From an uncultured Bacteroidales bacterium (GTDB lineage Bacteria > Bacteroidota > Bacteroidia > Bacteroidales > P3): a stretch of DNA of 47,842 nt. The stretch spans positions 1 to 47,842 of the forward strand of contig OMWJ01000014.1 of assembly GCA_900314725.1 (NCBI GenBank), written 5' to 3'. The position numbers and the translations under genes were made by a program. A model generated the notes under the pieces. It saw only the letters and a program-made list of their open reading frames with translations. It did no database searches and was not told the origin of the DNA. Shown piece by piece: positions 1 through 7,786 of this stretch. Each line of letters starts with the position of its first letter. Positions within the stretch are counted from its first letter, which is position 1.

Positions 1-1
1 T

Positions 2-265
2 TATGCAAAAGAGATTTTGGAAGGAGACAAAATGCTTAAAGAAATCCTCTCCAAAGCAGAACAAGAAGACATAAAACAACAAGAATATATCAAAAACTCA
101 AATCTATACATAGAGTCCAATCTAAAAGGCTTCATCGCAAGAAACCTCTATGGCACTAAATACTATTACAAAGCCGTACAACAAAACGATGAGACCCTGC
201 AAACAGCTCTAAAAATCATCAAAGACGACAAACAATACAACAAAATCCTAAAAGGAAAGAAATAA
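2..265 (+). CDS. S41-family C-terminal processing protease, 3' end only (partial)
   Basis: The reading frame is open from the first bases of the window to the TAA at 263-265, so this is the last 87 residues of a gene that begins outside. The apparent TTG start at 17 is internal and should not be used. The residues around FIARNLYGTKYYY and the charged helical stretch before them match, from memory, the C-terminal helical segment of Bacteroidota S41 (CtpA-like) periplasmic proteases, where a similar phrase of the type LKALIARNLWGTSEYY occurs close to the end. The protease core, with its PDZ domain and Ser/Lys dyad, is not in the window, so catalytic competence cannot be judged. A repeat array starts six bases after the stop codon. 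The family assignment is an inference from a short tail. Confidence 0.55.
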   Translation, partial: YAKEILEGDKMLKEILSKAEQEDIKQQEYIKNSNLYIESNLKGFIARNLYGTKYYYKAVQQNDETLQTALKIIKDDKQYNKILKGKK

Positions 266-270
266 TAAAA

Positions 271-398
271 CTTTGATTTCTTAGTTCAAAAACGGCGTTT
301 TCATTTCTCAGAACGCCGTTTTTTATGGTAAAAAGCCCCTTTTTATACCCTAAAAACGCCGTTCTAATTTTCAAAAACGGCATTTATTTGTTTTTACT
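271..398. repeat. Modular 21/22-bp repeat array A (GC-rich heads)
   Basis: Six consecutive units start at 271, 293, 314, 336, 357 and 378, with spacings 22, 21, 22, 21 and 21. Each has a 5-nt head followed by a T-rich half and mostly an A-rich end. The heads are CTTTG, CGGCG, CGCCG, CCCCT, CGCCG and CGGCA. CGGCG and CGCCG are reverse complements, so AAACGGCGTT at 290-299 and AACGCCGTTT at 312-321 form a stem followed by a T run, which would serve as a terminator for the protease gene. The array begins six bases after the stop codon. Confidence 0.75.
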
Positions 399-428
399 CT
401 ATAAAAAAAAGAAAATATTTTTGTCAAA

Positions 429-462
429 TTTGCAAAAACAAATAAAAAAATACGTATTTTTG
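429..462 (+). promoter_or_regulatory. Bacteroidota promoter for the structured RNA
   Basis: TTTG at 429-432 and TATTTTTG at 455-462 match the phylum's -33 TTTG and -7 TAnnTTTG elements, with a 22-nt spacer. Transcription would begin near 469, upstream of the foldable RNA at 512-646. Confidence 0.5.
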
Positions 463-511
463 CAAGTTATTTATTCTTTGGAACAAATACTTGGATATAG
501 AAAAGCGTTTG

Positions 512-646
512 CTTATAATTTTAGTTAGTTGAATATAGACAATTTAACAATTAATCCCTAAAATGGTAAGTTTAAACGCCTGCGAGTATCTTCGTGGGCT
601 TACTTATTTGGGATTACGGTAGTCTAGACCTCAACTAACGAATAAG
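512..646 (+). ncRNA. Candidate structured RNA, long rod with central bubble (6S-like?)
   Basis: This 135-nt stretch folds into one long interrupted rod. CTTA 512-515 pairs with TAAG 643-646. TTAGTTAGTTGA 521-532 pairs with TCAACTAACGAA 631-642 (one G-U). TAGAC 536-540 pairs with GTCTA 622-626, and AATCCC 553-558 with GGGATT 610-615. AAAT and GTAA at 561-569 pair with TTAC and ATTT at 600-609. The apical 8-bp stem joins GCCTGCGA 578-585 to TCGTGGGC 592-599 with a GTATCT loop. Between the second and third stems lies an asymmetric bubble (541-552 against 616-621). A single rod with a central bubble is the form of 6S RNA, and the Bacteroidota 6S sequence is divergent. No SRP, RNase P or tmRNA signature motif is present. 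A TTTTTT tract follows at 662-667. The structure is well supported; the 6S identity is only a suggestion. Confidence 0.5.
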
Positions 647-668
647 AGATTAAGGCCACGGTTTTTTA

Positions 669-734
669 TGTCTTGTCAAAAAAAATTTAATAACCAATGT
701 CTAAGAGACATAATCAAAAGTGAGGGGCAAGACA
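669..734 (+). promoter_or_regulatory. Foldable leader upstream of lipoprotein gene
   Basis: TGTCTTGTC at 669-677 pairs with GGCAAGACA at 726-734 (9 bp with one G-U), enclosing a small perfect hairpin ATGTCT-AAG-AGACAT at 697-711. It lies 24 nt before the lipoprotein start codon. It could be a 5'-UTR regulatory structure or the 3' part of the upstream RNA transcript. Confidence 0.35.
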
Positions 735-758
735 CTATACAACTTTGCACAAAAAACG

Positions 759-1238
759 ATGAAAAAACTTTTATTGAGTTTAGCAACCGTATTAATGATG
801 TCTGCTTGTGGAACATCTAATTACGACATTATCAGTTCTTATCAAGAACAAGATTCAGAAGCACGAAAACTTGAAACAGTAGCTACGGCTATCATTCGTC
901 CTGTTGTTGGTGATGTGCAAGTTGGATCAGAAAAAATTGAAGACAAATGGAAATTCACTGAAAAGCAATACGCAAATTTAGGTTACGATTTGCAGAGTGT
1001 TCAAAACAGAGGCTTATATCTTTCTGCTAAAAAACATAATGCTGATATGATTGTTGCTCCTATCTTCAATTTTGAAAGAATTGGCGAAGATGAGAACGCT
1101 TATTATGAGTTGAGTATCACAGGTTATCTTGGTAATTTCACTAATTGGAAACCAATGGAAGCCAAAGACTCTACTTGGATGAGAGCCAACAAACTATACA
1201 ATGTTAAAGTTGTTGATCCTTACAAAGATAATAAATAA
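759..1238 (+). CDS. Small lipoprotein of unknown function
   Basis: The 159-residue product begins MKKLLLSLATVLMMSACGTS, a lipoprotein signal with lipobox MSAC and lipidated Cys17, so it should be anchored in the outer or inner membrane facing the periplasm or surface. I chose ATG 759 rather than the upstream GTG at 720 because the signal peptide starts exactly there and 720-734 belongs to a foldable leader. The mature part is mixed alpha/beta and hydrophilic, with a conserved-looking core (ADMIVAPIFNFER, YELSITGYLGNF). This resembles in style, but not with confidence, Bacteroidota lipoproteins of the type that report 'putative periplasmic lipoprotein'. It ends 8 nt before the next signal-peptide gene, so the two are probably co-transcribed. 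I do not recognise the family. Confidence 0.75.
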   Translation: MKKLLLSLATVLMMSACGTSNYDIISSYQEQDSEARKLETVATAIIRPVVGDVQVGSEKIEDKWKFTEKQYANLGYDLQSVQNRGLYLSAKKHNADMIVAPIFNFERIGEDENAYYELSITGYLGNFTNWKPMEAKDSTWMRANKLYNVKVVDPYKDNK

Positions 1239-1246
1239 GTAGAACT

Positions 1247-1957
1247 ATGAAAAAGATACTTATTATATTGTGCTTTGCTATCGGTTTTTCAACACTGAAT
1301 GCCCAAGTAGTGAAATCGTCAAGCGAGAAAACGGTTGTAAAACGCACTGAAAAGAAACAAACAAAAAAGCCAAGCAATTGGTTTATCAAACTTGGATACG
1401 GAGGCTGTAAATTCACTGGTTCTGAAGATGAACTTGAAAGAATAAGAGGATACAGAAACGCTGTATATAAAATTGATATAGGATTTACAAAGCCTTTTGT
1501 TGAACTTAGCAATGGTAGAATAAATCTTGCACCTTATTGGGGAATGGATTTTAGTTTTGGAAACAGAAGCGTAGATTATGATTATTTGGGAGATTGGTAT
1601 CATCAGGAAGATACATACACTGCACATAATTTACAATGGTCGCCTAATATTGGTTTAGATATTGCTCTTTCTCGTTATTTTTGTTTTGATTTACATATTG
1701 GTCCTTACCTAAGTTATGATTATAGTGTAAAATGGTTTGATGATAAGTATGATAAACCAAATCAATTTGATGCTGGATTAAATATGGGTATTGGTTTTTG
1801 GATTAATAGAGTTGAACTTGAATTTAGTTTCCAAAAAGGATTTGTATTCACTAATATATGCGATGAAGACCGTGGCGGAAAAACTAATATTCTTCTCTTG
1901 AAACTTGGGTATAGACTACCTACGTTGGGAAAGATGAAGTTTCATAAAGTAAATTAG
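1247..1957 (+). CDS. Outer-membrane beta-barrel-like protein
   Basis: This 236-residue protein starts with a Sec signal peptide (MKKILIILCFAIGFSTLNAQ, cleavage after NAQ) and a Lys/Thr-rich linker (residues 22-42). The rest is a series of alternating, aromatic-rich short strands (FIKLGYGGCKF, YWGMDFSFGN, FDLHIGPYLSYDY, IGFWINRVELEFSFQKGF, LLKLGYRLP), typical of small 8-10-stranded outer-membrane barrels of the porin or PorT-like type common in Bacteroidota. The predicted role is structural or transport in the outer membrane; no substrate can be inferred. It sits 8 nt after the lipoprotein gene. Immediately after it comes a broken copy of its own start (1978-2043), so this gene was probably duplicated. 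Confidence 0.7.
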   Translation: MKKILIILCFAIGFSTLNAQVVKSSSEKTVVKRTEKKQTKKPSNWFIKLGYGGCKFTGSEDELERIRGYRNAVYKIDIGFTKPFVELSNGRINLAPYWGMDFSFGNRSVDYDYLGDWYHQEDTYTAHNLQWSPNIGLDIALSRYFCFDLHIGPYLSYDYSVKWFDDKYDKPNQFDAGLNMGIGFWINRVELEFSFQKGFVFTNICDEDRGGKTNILLLKLGYRLPTLGKMKFHKVN

Positions 1958-1977
1958 TTTAAAAGGAGAGATTTCTT

Positions 1978-2043
1978 ATGAAAAGAATAATTGTAATATT
2001 GTGCTTTGCTATCCCCGAAAAACATAACTCTGCCAACAGATAA
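1978..2043 (+). pseudogene. Remnant of a duplicated signal-peptide gene
   Basis: A 21-codon frame reads MKRIIVILCFAIPEKHNSANR and then stops. Its first 12 residues copy the signal peptide of the barrel gene just upstream (MKKILIILCFAIGF), and the two DNAs share the exact run ATATTGTGCTTTGCTATC. After that run the similarity ends abruptly. It is preceded by AAAAGGAGAG, a good ribosome binding site. This is best read as the 5' end of a tandem duplicate whose body was deleted; a functional micro-peptide is less likely. Confidence 0.6.
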
Positions 2044-2070
2044 AAGTAATTAAGCCACATTTCATAAAAA

Positions 2071-2105
2071 AAGAGTGTAACGCACTTTACGTTACACTCT
2101 TTCAC
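2071..2105. terminator. Bidirectional terminator
   Basis: AAGAGTGTAACG (2071-2082) and CGTTACACTCTT (2090-2101) form a 12-bp perfect stem with a 7-nt loop. A-rich and T-rich flanks on both sides let it serve the plus-strand barrel gene and the convergent dnaK. Confidence 0.85.
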
Positions 2106-2121
2106 TTTTATTTTTTTACTT

Positions 2122-4035
2122 TTACTTCACCTCTTCAAAGTCGGCGTCAGTTACATTTCCATCGTTATTATTGTTGTTGGAAGATGTATTTTCTTGCTGA
2201 GGGTTTCCTTGTGTTTGTGATTGATTTGGATTTGCTCCTTGGTACATATTCTGACTTACAGTTTGAAGAACGTTGTTCAATCTCTCTGTTGCAGAGTCTA
2301 TACCTGCGATGTTTTTGCTTGCATGAGCTTCTTTCAAATCTTTCAAAGCACTTTCTACTTCAGATTTCTTATCAGCAGGAACCTTGTCCGCATTTTCTTT
2401 TAAGAAGTTCTCTGTTTGGAATATCATAGCGTCTGCAGCATTTATCTTGTCTGCTTCTTCTTTCATACGCTTGTCTTCATCTGCATGTGCTTCTGCATCT
2501 GCTTTCATTCTCTTTATTTCTTCCTCACTCAAACCACTTGAAGCTTCAATCTTAATACTTTGTTGCTTTCCTGTAGCCTTATCAAGAGCAGAAACGTTAA
2601 GAATACCATTAGCATCAATATCAAATGTAACTTCTATTTGAGGAACACCTCTTCTTGCAGGTGGAATATCACTAAGGATAAATCTTCCTAAGGATTTGTT
2701 ATCTGCTGCACGTGTTCTTTCACCTTGAAGAACGTTGATTTCCACGCTTGGCTGGTTGTCTTGAGCAGTTGAGAACACTTGTGATTTCTTTGTAGGTATT
2801 GTTGTGTTAGCGTCTATCAATTTTGTCATAACTCCACCTAAAGTTTCAATACCTAAACTCAAAGGAGTAACATCAAGCAACAAAACATCTTTTACTTCAC
2901 CTGTTAGCACACCACCTTGAATAGCAGCACCTATTGCTACAACTTCATCTGGATTTACTGATTTGTTTGGAACTTTGCCAAAGAAATCTTGTACTAATTT
3001 TTGAACAGCAGGAATACGAGAAGAACCTCCAACAAGTATTACCTCATCTATTTTACTCTTGTCATAACCTGCATCTTGTAATGCTTTCTCACAAGGAACA
3101 AGACAACGCTTGATTAAATCATCACATAGTTGTTCAAATTTGCTTCTTGTCAAAGATACGTTCAAGTGTTGAGGAACGTTGTCTATAGAAGTAATATAAG
3201 GAAGGTTGATTTCTGTCTGAGTAGAAGAAGAAAGTTCTATCTTAGCTTTTTCAGCAGCTTCTTTCAAACGTTGAAGAGCCATAGGGTCTTTTCTTAAATC
3301 CACATTAGGATTATCTTTCATAAACTCTTCAGCAAGGAAGTTGATAATCTTTCTATCAAAATCATCTCCTCCAAGGTGAGTATCTCCGTTAGTACTCTTT
3401 ACTTCAAAAACTCCATCACCAAGTTCCAAAATACTAATATCAAATGTACCACCACCAAGGTCAAATACTGCTATATGAGAATCTGAATTCTTTTTATCCA
3501 AACCATAAGCTAATGCAGCAGCAGTAGGTTCGTTGATAATTCTTCGTACATTCAAGCCAGCAATTTCACCTGCTTCCTTAGTAGCCTGACGTTGTGAATC
3601 GTTGAAATAAGCAGGAACTGTGATAACTGCTTCTGTTACACTTTGACCAAGATAATCTTCTGCAGTCTTTTTCATTTTCTGAAGAATAATAGCAGAAATT
3701 TCTTGAGGAGTATAAAGCTTTCCGTTTATATCTACGCGTGGTGTGTTGTTGTCTCCACGTTGTACCTTATAAGGAATATGCTTTATCTCTTCTTGAACTT
3801 GATCATACATATTTCCCATAAATCTCTTGATACTATAGATAGTGTTCTGTGGATTGGTTATTGCCTGACGTTTTGCAGGGTTACCTACTTTTCTTTCACC
3901 ATCTTTTGTAAAACCTACAACAGAAGGAGTTGTACGTGTGCCTTCGCTGTTTGGTATTACCACTGTTTCATTACCTTCCATAACTGCTACGCAAGAGTTC
4001 GTAGTTCCAAGGTCTATTCCAATTATTTTTCCCAT
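2122..4035 (-). CDS. dnaK: Molecular chaperone DnaK (Hsp70)
   Basis: This full-length Hsp70 of 637 residues uses ATP-driven cycles of substrate binding to fold proteins in the cytoplasm, together with DnaJ and GrpE, which are not in the window. The actin-like ATPase domain shows [13 protein letters not shown] (5-17), [41 protein letters not shown] and [13 protein letters not shown]. The interdomain linker [16 protein letters not shown] leads into the substrate-binding domain, and a helical lid follows. The tail is low-complexity Q/N-rich and ends in DADFEEVK, the usual bacterial terminus. The gene is monocistronic, between the 2071-2105 terminator and a 362-bp AT-rich upstream region. I see no CIRCE inverted repeat there. 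A TAnnTTTG-like element on the minus strand at 4126-4133 is a candidate promoter. Confidence 0.98.
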   Translation of the reverse strand: MGKIIGIDLGTTNSCVAVMEGNETVVIPNSEGTRTTPSVVGFTKDGERKVGNPAKRQAITNPQNTIYSIKRFMGNMYDQVQEEIKHIPYKVQRGDNNTPRVDINGKLYTPQEISAIILQKMKKTAEDYLGQSVTEAVITVPAYFNDSQRQATKEAGEIAGLNVRRIINEPTAAALAYGLDKKNSDSHIAVFDLGGGTFDISILELGDGVFEVKSTNGDTHLGGDDFDRKIINFLAEEFMKDNPNVDLRKDPMALQRLKEAAEKAKIELSSSTQTEINLPYITSIDNVPQHLNVSLTRSKFEQLCDDLIKRCLVPCEKALQDAGYDKSKIDEVILVGGSSRIPAVQKLVQDFFGKVPNKSVNPDEVVAIGAAIQGGVLTGEVKDVLLLDVTPLSLGIETLGGVMTKLIDANTTIPTKKSQVFSTAQDNQPSVEINVLQGERTRAADNKSLGRFILSDIPPARRGVPQIEVTFDIDANGILNVSALDKATGKQQSIKIEASSGLSEEEIKRMKADAEAHADEDKRMKEEADKINAADAMIFQTENFLKENADKVPADKKSEVESALKDLKEAHASKNIAGIDSATERLNNVLQTVSQNMYQGANPNQSQTQGNPQQENTSSNNNNNDGNVTDADFEEVK

Positions 4036-4397
4036 TGTTTTATCTGTTTTTTCTTTTTATTAATAATCTATTTTAATATTCACTGTTTGTTTTACGAAAC
4101 ATAACTCTAAAGACAAACAATGTGCCAAAAATAAACAACTGACATTTTGTCATAAAACAAATACTACATTATGACAACCTATCAATTTTGAAAAACATTT
4201 TGAAAATAAAAAACATCAGTATATTTATCTCAAAATAATACAAAGGTTTAATAAACTATTAACTAAGCAGTTAATAATTTATCTTCATTTTATTTGTATT
4301 TTTTTACACTTATAATGGACATAAATTCAAAAAATATACTATTTTTGCTAACATTAAAAATCAAATTAACATAGTATTAACTAAAAATCAGATTGAC
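4036..4397. promoter_or_regulatory. Divergent AT-rich promoter region between dnaK and a barrel gene
   Basis: No gene is visible here. On the minus strand TATTTTTG (4133-4126) could drive dnaK. On the plus strand TATTTTTG at 4340-4347 gives a consensus -7 element for the gene at 4398, leaving a leader of about 45 nt. The rest is AT-rich without clear inverted repeats. Confidence 0.5.
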
Positions 4398-4907
4398 ATG
4401 AAAAAATTTTTCACAATGGTGGCTATTGCTGTAGCAATGATGTTCGCCGCAAACAATGCAAATGCACAAATTAGCGTTCGTGCTGGTTTCTTAAACGACA
4501 TCTATGGTGGAGACGCAGACGCTACAGAAGCAGGTTTCTATCTTGGTGCAAGTTACAACATGCATGCTTTTGGAGATTTTAATGTAGCTCCTGGAGTTTA
4601 TTTTGGATACAGCAAAGACAGAATGGATTTACGCATCCCTGTTCTTTTGAACTTCGGACTTAACCTTACTGATGACTTAGGTTTAGTAATATTTGCTGGA
4701 CCTCAAGCAACAATAGGTTTGGCTGGTGATGTATATGATGCTTACAAGCGTTTTGGTCTTGGACTTACATTTGGTGCTGGCTTGACTTATCAAAAAGTAA
4801 GCTTTGAAGTTGGCTACTCATTAGGTTTCCTTAACCAATGGGACGGAGCAGGCGACTACAAAGTTAAATTCAACCAATTCACTATTGGTTTAGGTTACGC
4901 ACTTTAA
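4398..4907 (+). CDS. Small outer-membrane beta-barrel protein
   Basis: The 169-residue protein has a clear signal peptide (MKKFFTMVAIAVAMMFAANNANAQ) and a mature part made almost entirely of short amphipathic strands: ISVRAGFL, GFYLGASYN, FNVAPGVYFGYS, LRIPVLLNFGLNL, LGLVIFAGPQATIGLA, FGLGLTFGAGLTYQKVSFEVGYSLGFL. It ends FTIGLGYAL, with an aromatic/hydrophobic terminal strand suited to BAM-dependent insertion. It belongs to the broad outer-membrane beta-barrel (OMP_b-brl, PF13568-like) group. It is monocistronic, with its own promoter (TATTTTTG 4340-4347) and a strong terminator. The strong signals suggest it is well expressed. No ligand can be assigned. Confidence 0.8.
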   Translation: MKKFFTMVAIAVAMMFAANNANAQISVRAGFLNDIYGGDADATEAGFYLGASYNMHAFGDFNVAPGVYFGYSKDRMDLRIPVLLNFGLNLTDDLGLVIFAGPQATIGLAGDVYDAYKRFGLGLTFGAGLTYQKVSFEVGYSLGFLNQWDGAGDYKVKFNQFTIGLGYAL

Positions 4908-4930
4908 TCTCTAAAGTAGTCAAAAATGTT

Positions 4931-4958
4931 ACGGAGCGATTTTTCGCTCCGTTTTTTT
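4931..4958 (+). terminator. Rho-independent terminator
   Basis: ACGGAGCGA (4931-4939) pairs with TCGCTCCGT (4944-4952) and is followed by a T7 tract, closing the barrel gene that ends at 4907. Confidence 0.9.
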
Positions 4959-4981
4959 ATTCCTAATAGTGAAAAAAAAGA

Positions 4982-5060
4982 CTTCGTTTTCAGAAACGAA
5001 AACCAAGTCTTTACACCATAAAAACGAAGATTTAAAAATTTAAAACGAAGACTTTATAAG
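4982..5060. repeat. Modular 21/22-bp repeat array B
   Basis: Units start at 4982, 5003, 5025 and 5046 (spacings 21, 22, 21). Heads are CTTCG, CCAAG, CGAAG and CGAAG; CTTCG is the reverse complement of CGAAG. CTTCGTTTT (4982-4990) can pair with AAAACGAAG at 5021-5029 or at 5042-5050, giving two mutually exclusive hairpins. The unit from 5025 has the AT core TTTAAAAATTTAAAA, which recurs in array E. Confidence 0.75.
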
Positions 5061-5099
5061 CCAAATCTTCATCAGCATTTTTTCATATTCTATCCTTTA

Positions 5100-5231
5100 T
5101 TATTCCATTCGTCCCCATTTCATTTCTTCACCTGTGGAGTCATACTGCTTACGTTTTCCCGTTGGCGGAGCAGTGAGAGTAATGCGTACTACAGCGGTAC
5201 GATCAATCGAACGATAGTGTTGAGGTTGCAT
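5100..5231 (-). CDS. Hypothetical 43-residue ORF
   Basis: On the minus strand an ATG at 5231 opens a frame of 43 codons ending in TAA at 5100-5102: MQPQHYRSIDRTAVV at the start and KWGRME at the end, with a basic PPTGKRKQ stretch in the middle. It is visibly less AT-rich than its surroundings and keeps the frame through GC-rich codons (CGT, ACC, GCT, CCG, ACG), which suggests it is or was coding. It lies 5 nt from the divergent efflux permease, which has a similar composition. It could be the C-terminal scrap of a larger gene that arrived with the permease. I recognise no family. Confidence 0.4.
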   Translation of the reverse strand: MQPQHYRSIDRTAVVRITLTAPPTGKRKQYDSTGEEMKWGRME

Positions 5232-5236
5232 AAAAT

Positions 5237-6520
5237 ATGGATAATAATTCATCATTCTTAACGTTATTAGACAAAAACGTCACTATGGAGAATTTCTTTA
5301 CCTCTTTGCTAATCGTTGTAGGCGAAATGAGTCCTTATCTTTTGTTAGGATTTCTTATCGCTGGTATCTTGCATGTTTTTATACCAAAGAAATTCTACCA
5401 TCGTTACTTGTCTAACAACAATAGACTATCTATTCTGTGGGCAGCGTTGTTAGGTATTCCCCTACCCTTGTGTTCTTGCGGAGTTATCCCGACAGCCATA
5501 GGATTAAAGAACGAACGTGCGTCCAAGGGTGCTGTAGCTTCATTTCTTATTGCTACACCACAAACCGGCATAGATTCCATTCTTGCAACATATTCTCTAA
5601 TGGGATTGGGATTTGCGATAATGCGTCCTGCAGCAGCACTAATCACAGGTATATGTGGCGGGATATTAGTTAATCGTTTTGTACCAAAAGAAAACGATGA
5701 TACAACTATCATAAATAATAATACAAAGGAGAAAGGAAATCGTTTGTGGCGTGTGTTTCGCTATGCTTACTTTGAGATGATTCAAGATATTGGTCTAAGA
5801 CTACTCATCGGTCTGATAATTGCCGCTTTGATAAATGTGGCTATACCCGATGAGTTCTTTCTACACTTTGGTTCTTATCCTTTGTTACAGATGATTGTTA
5901 TCCTCATTATTGCGGTTCCAATGTATGTATGTTCTACTGGTAGTATTCCTATTGCAGCTGCATTGGTGATGAAAGGACTTTCGCCCGGGGCCGCATTAGT
6001 AATGCTTATAGCAGGTCCTGCAGTAAATATTGCATCCATTCTTGTAGTAAGAAAGTCTCTTGGTTCTCGTTTCACATGGATTTACTTACTCACCATAGTG
6101 GTTTTCTCCATACTCTTCGGCTTATTGATTAATGCTATCGGAATAGGATCTGATATAAGTCCAACCTACAATGGAACTCACGGAGATTGCTGTGCAACTG
6201 AAAAAAGTTCTCCGAGCGTGTTCCGCATTGTATGTTCATTACTATTAATAACATTTATCATAATTGCATTGACCATGAAATTTTTAAGCAAATTCAAAAG
6301 ACAAGTAGTAAAAGAAGACTCTACTATCTATTGTGTAGAAGGTATGCATTGTAATCATTGCAAAGCCAGCATGGAATCTGCTGCTATGAACGTCAAAGGA
6401 GTTTCCGCAGCTGAGGCAACACCTGCTGCCAACACCTTAGTAATAACGGGTACAGCCAAAGAAGAAGATATTTGTAAAGCCGTTGAGAAAGCTGGATTCA
6501 ACTACAAAGGCAAAGCCTAA
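5237..6520 (+). CDS. SO_0444-family Cu/Zn efflux permease with C-terminal HMA domain
   Basis: The product is a 427-residue inner-membrane permease. Two repeated membrane blocks carry the family signatures LGIPLPLCSCGVIPTAIGLK and CSTGSIPIAAALVMKGLSPG, which belong to the DUF318/ArsP-like permease fold (PF03773). A central cytoplasmic loop follows about residue 160. After the last membrane segments comes a loop with HGDCC, then a heavy-metal-associated domain from about residue 360 with CVEGMHCNHCKASM (metal-binding CxxC). This arrangement matches the SO_0444 family of predicted Cu/Zn exporters. The start could be ATG 5237 or ATG 5285 (MENFFTSLL); the latter fits the usual family N terminus better. 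Base composition is richer in GC than the flanking genes (for example CGCCCGGGGCCGC near 5983), which hints at horizontal acquisition. No metal-responsive regulator is adjacent. Confidence 0.88.
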   Translation: MDNNSSFLTLLDKNVTMENFFTSLLIVVGEMSPYLLLGFLIAGILHVFIPKKFYHRYLSNNNRLSILWAALLGIPLPLCSCGVIPTAIGLKNERASKGAVASFLIATPQTGIDSILATYSLMGLGFAIMRPAAALITGICGGILVNRFVPKENDDTTIINNNTKEKGNRLWRVFRYAYFEMIQDIGLRLLIGLIIAALINVAIPDEFFLHFGSYPLLQMIVILIIAVPMYVCSTGSIPIAAALVMKGLSPGAALVMLIAGPAVNIASILVVRKSLGSRFTWIYLLTIVVFSILFGLLINAIGIGSDISPTYNGTHGDCCATEKSSPSVFRIVCSLLLITFIIIALTMKFLSKFKRQVVKEDSTIYCVEGMHCNHCKASMESAAMNVKGVSAAEATPAANTLVITGTAKEEDICKAVEKAGFNYKGKA

Positions 6521-6581
6521 ATTCCTCCTTACAATCTAAAACGACATCCTTTCACATTAAAAAAAAACAATAAAAAATAAA

Positions 6582-6610
6582 CCCAAAACTAAAAAGGTTT
6601 TGGGCTTATT
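6582..6610. terminator. Bidirectional terminator
   Basis: CCCAAAAC (6582-6589) pairs with GTTTTGGG (6597-6604) between the convergent permease and inositol-phosphate synthase genes, with A/T-rich tracts on both flanks. Confidence 0.7.
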
Positions 6611-6634
6611 TGTATTAATCTAATTTAAAAAAGA

Positions 6635-7786
6635 TTATTTCTTTACCTGACCACGTGTCATATCAGTAAGTCTTCTTGCTGCTAATTCTCTGCATTCAAA
6701 TTCAGCAGCTTCAAAAGTCATTGGTTGAGGAGGAGTTTTTTGAGTGAAAGCACTTGCACCTCTTAGAGAACCACAAATACCTAACTCTCTTGCAACCTTA
6801 AGATAACGTATTGCATCTATAACAACTCCAGCTGAATTTGGAGAGTCTATAACAGACAAACGAGCATCAAATGTAACAGGAGAACCTCCAAAACCTTCTA
6901 ATTCCAAGTGGAAGTTTGCAATCTTGTTGTCTTTGTAGTAAGCCATATAGTTGCTTGGTCCTGCAAACAAGAATGAATCTCCAACAGGTATGCCTCTGAT
7001 GTCATTTTGACAACGGATTACGTTTTCCTTTGATATTTTCTTTGATTTCAAACGGTTTTGGTTAAGCATATTCATAAAGTCTGTATTTCCACCAACGTTT
7101 TCTTGAATATGACATTTAACTTTATGACCGCGAGCAAAAGCCAACTCTTGCAGCATTTGAGAAAGGATACTTGCTCCAAACTGAGATTTCATATCATCGC
7201 CAATGATTGGCAAACCTACGTCAATAAATTTCTGTTCCCATTCTGGATCTGAAGCAATGAAAACAGGAATACAATTACAGAAAGCAACTCCTGCGTCTAT
7301 TGCACACTGAGCATAGAACTTAACAGCCTCTTCACTACCTACAGGCATATAGTCTATAAGTATATCAGCCTTAGTTTCTTTCAACACCTTAACAACATCT
7401 ACTTCTGGAGTCTCGTTATCTACAACGAAAGTAGTGTCTTCTGGATATTTTTCATAGTCTAACATGTGAGCAGACACACCATCTAAGACAGGAGCCTTCA
7501 TTACCACAACATTGCTCTTTGGAAACTTATCTGGATCTACTATGTTTATTGTACAATTAGGTTTTGCATAGATGGCTTTATCAAGTGTTTGACCTACTTT
7601 TCTTTTATCTATATCAAAGGCAGCAACTATTTCTATATCTTGTGCTGTATATCCTCCGATACTTTTTGCCATCATACCTTCAGGAGCATTAGAATCGTTT
7701 TCTTTATGGGAATAATATTCCAAACCTTGTATAAGTGCAGACGCACAATTACCGATTCCTGCAATAGCTATTCTGATTTTTTCCAT
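6635..7786 (-). CDS. Inositol-3-phosphate synthase (myo-inositol-1-phosphate synthase)
   Basis: The enzyme converts glucose 6-phosphate to 1D-myo-inositol 3-phosphate using NAD+ as an internal redox cofactor. It is the committed step to inositol, which Bacteroidales put into inositol phospho- and sphingolipids. The 383-residue protein is of the short prokaryotic type. It has the N-terminal Rossmann motif GIGNCASALIQGL (11-23), VVVMKAPVLDG, DYMPVGSEEAVKFYA, the region around IIGDDMKSQFGASI, NVGGNTDFMNML, and the C-terminal LEGFGGSPVTFDARLSVIDS that carries active-site residues. The gene is alone, with a consensus TACCTTTG promoter element upstream on the minus strand (7901-7894) and a shared terminator at its 3' end. 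No other lipid genes lie nearby. Confidence 0.95.
   Translation of the reverse strand: MEKIRIAIAGIGNCASALIQGLEYYSHKENDSNAPEGMMAKSIGGYTAQDIEIVAAFDIDKRKVGQTLDKAIYAKPNCTINIVDPDKFPKSNVVVMKAPVLDGVSAHMLDYEKYPEDTTFVVDNETPEVDVVKVLKETKADILIDYMPVGSEEAVKFYAQCAIDAGVAFCNCIPVFIASDPEWEQKFIDVGLPIIGDDMKSQFGASILSQMLQELAFARGHKVKCHIQENVGGNTDFMNMLNQNRLKSKKISKENVIRCQNDIRGIPVGDSFLFAGPSNYMAYYKDNKIANFHLELEGFGGSPVTFDARLSVIDSPNSAGVVIDAIRYLKVARELGICGSLRGASAFTQKTPPQPMTFEAAEFECRELAARRLTDMTRGQVKK

Noticed and set aside
325-528. 67-codon plus-strand ORF over array A and the RNA promoter
   Set aside because: Its translation is low-complexity, it overlaps the repeat units and promoter, and it lacks a ribosome binding site or family resemblance.
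4110-4140. Sigma-54-like promoter before dnaK (TTGGCAC then TTTGTC on the minus strand)
   Set aside because: The -12 part does not match TTGCA, and an overlapping TAnnTTTG element explains transcription better.
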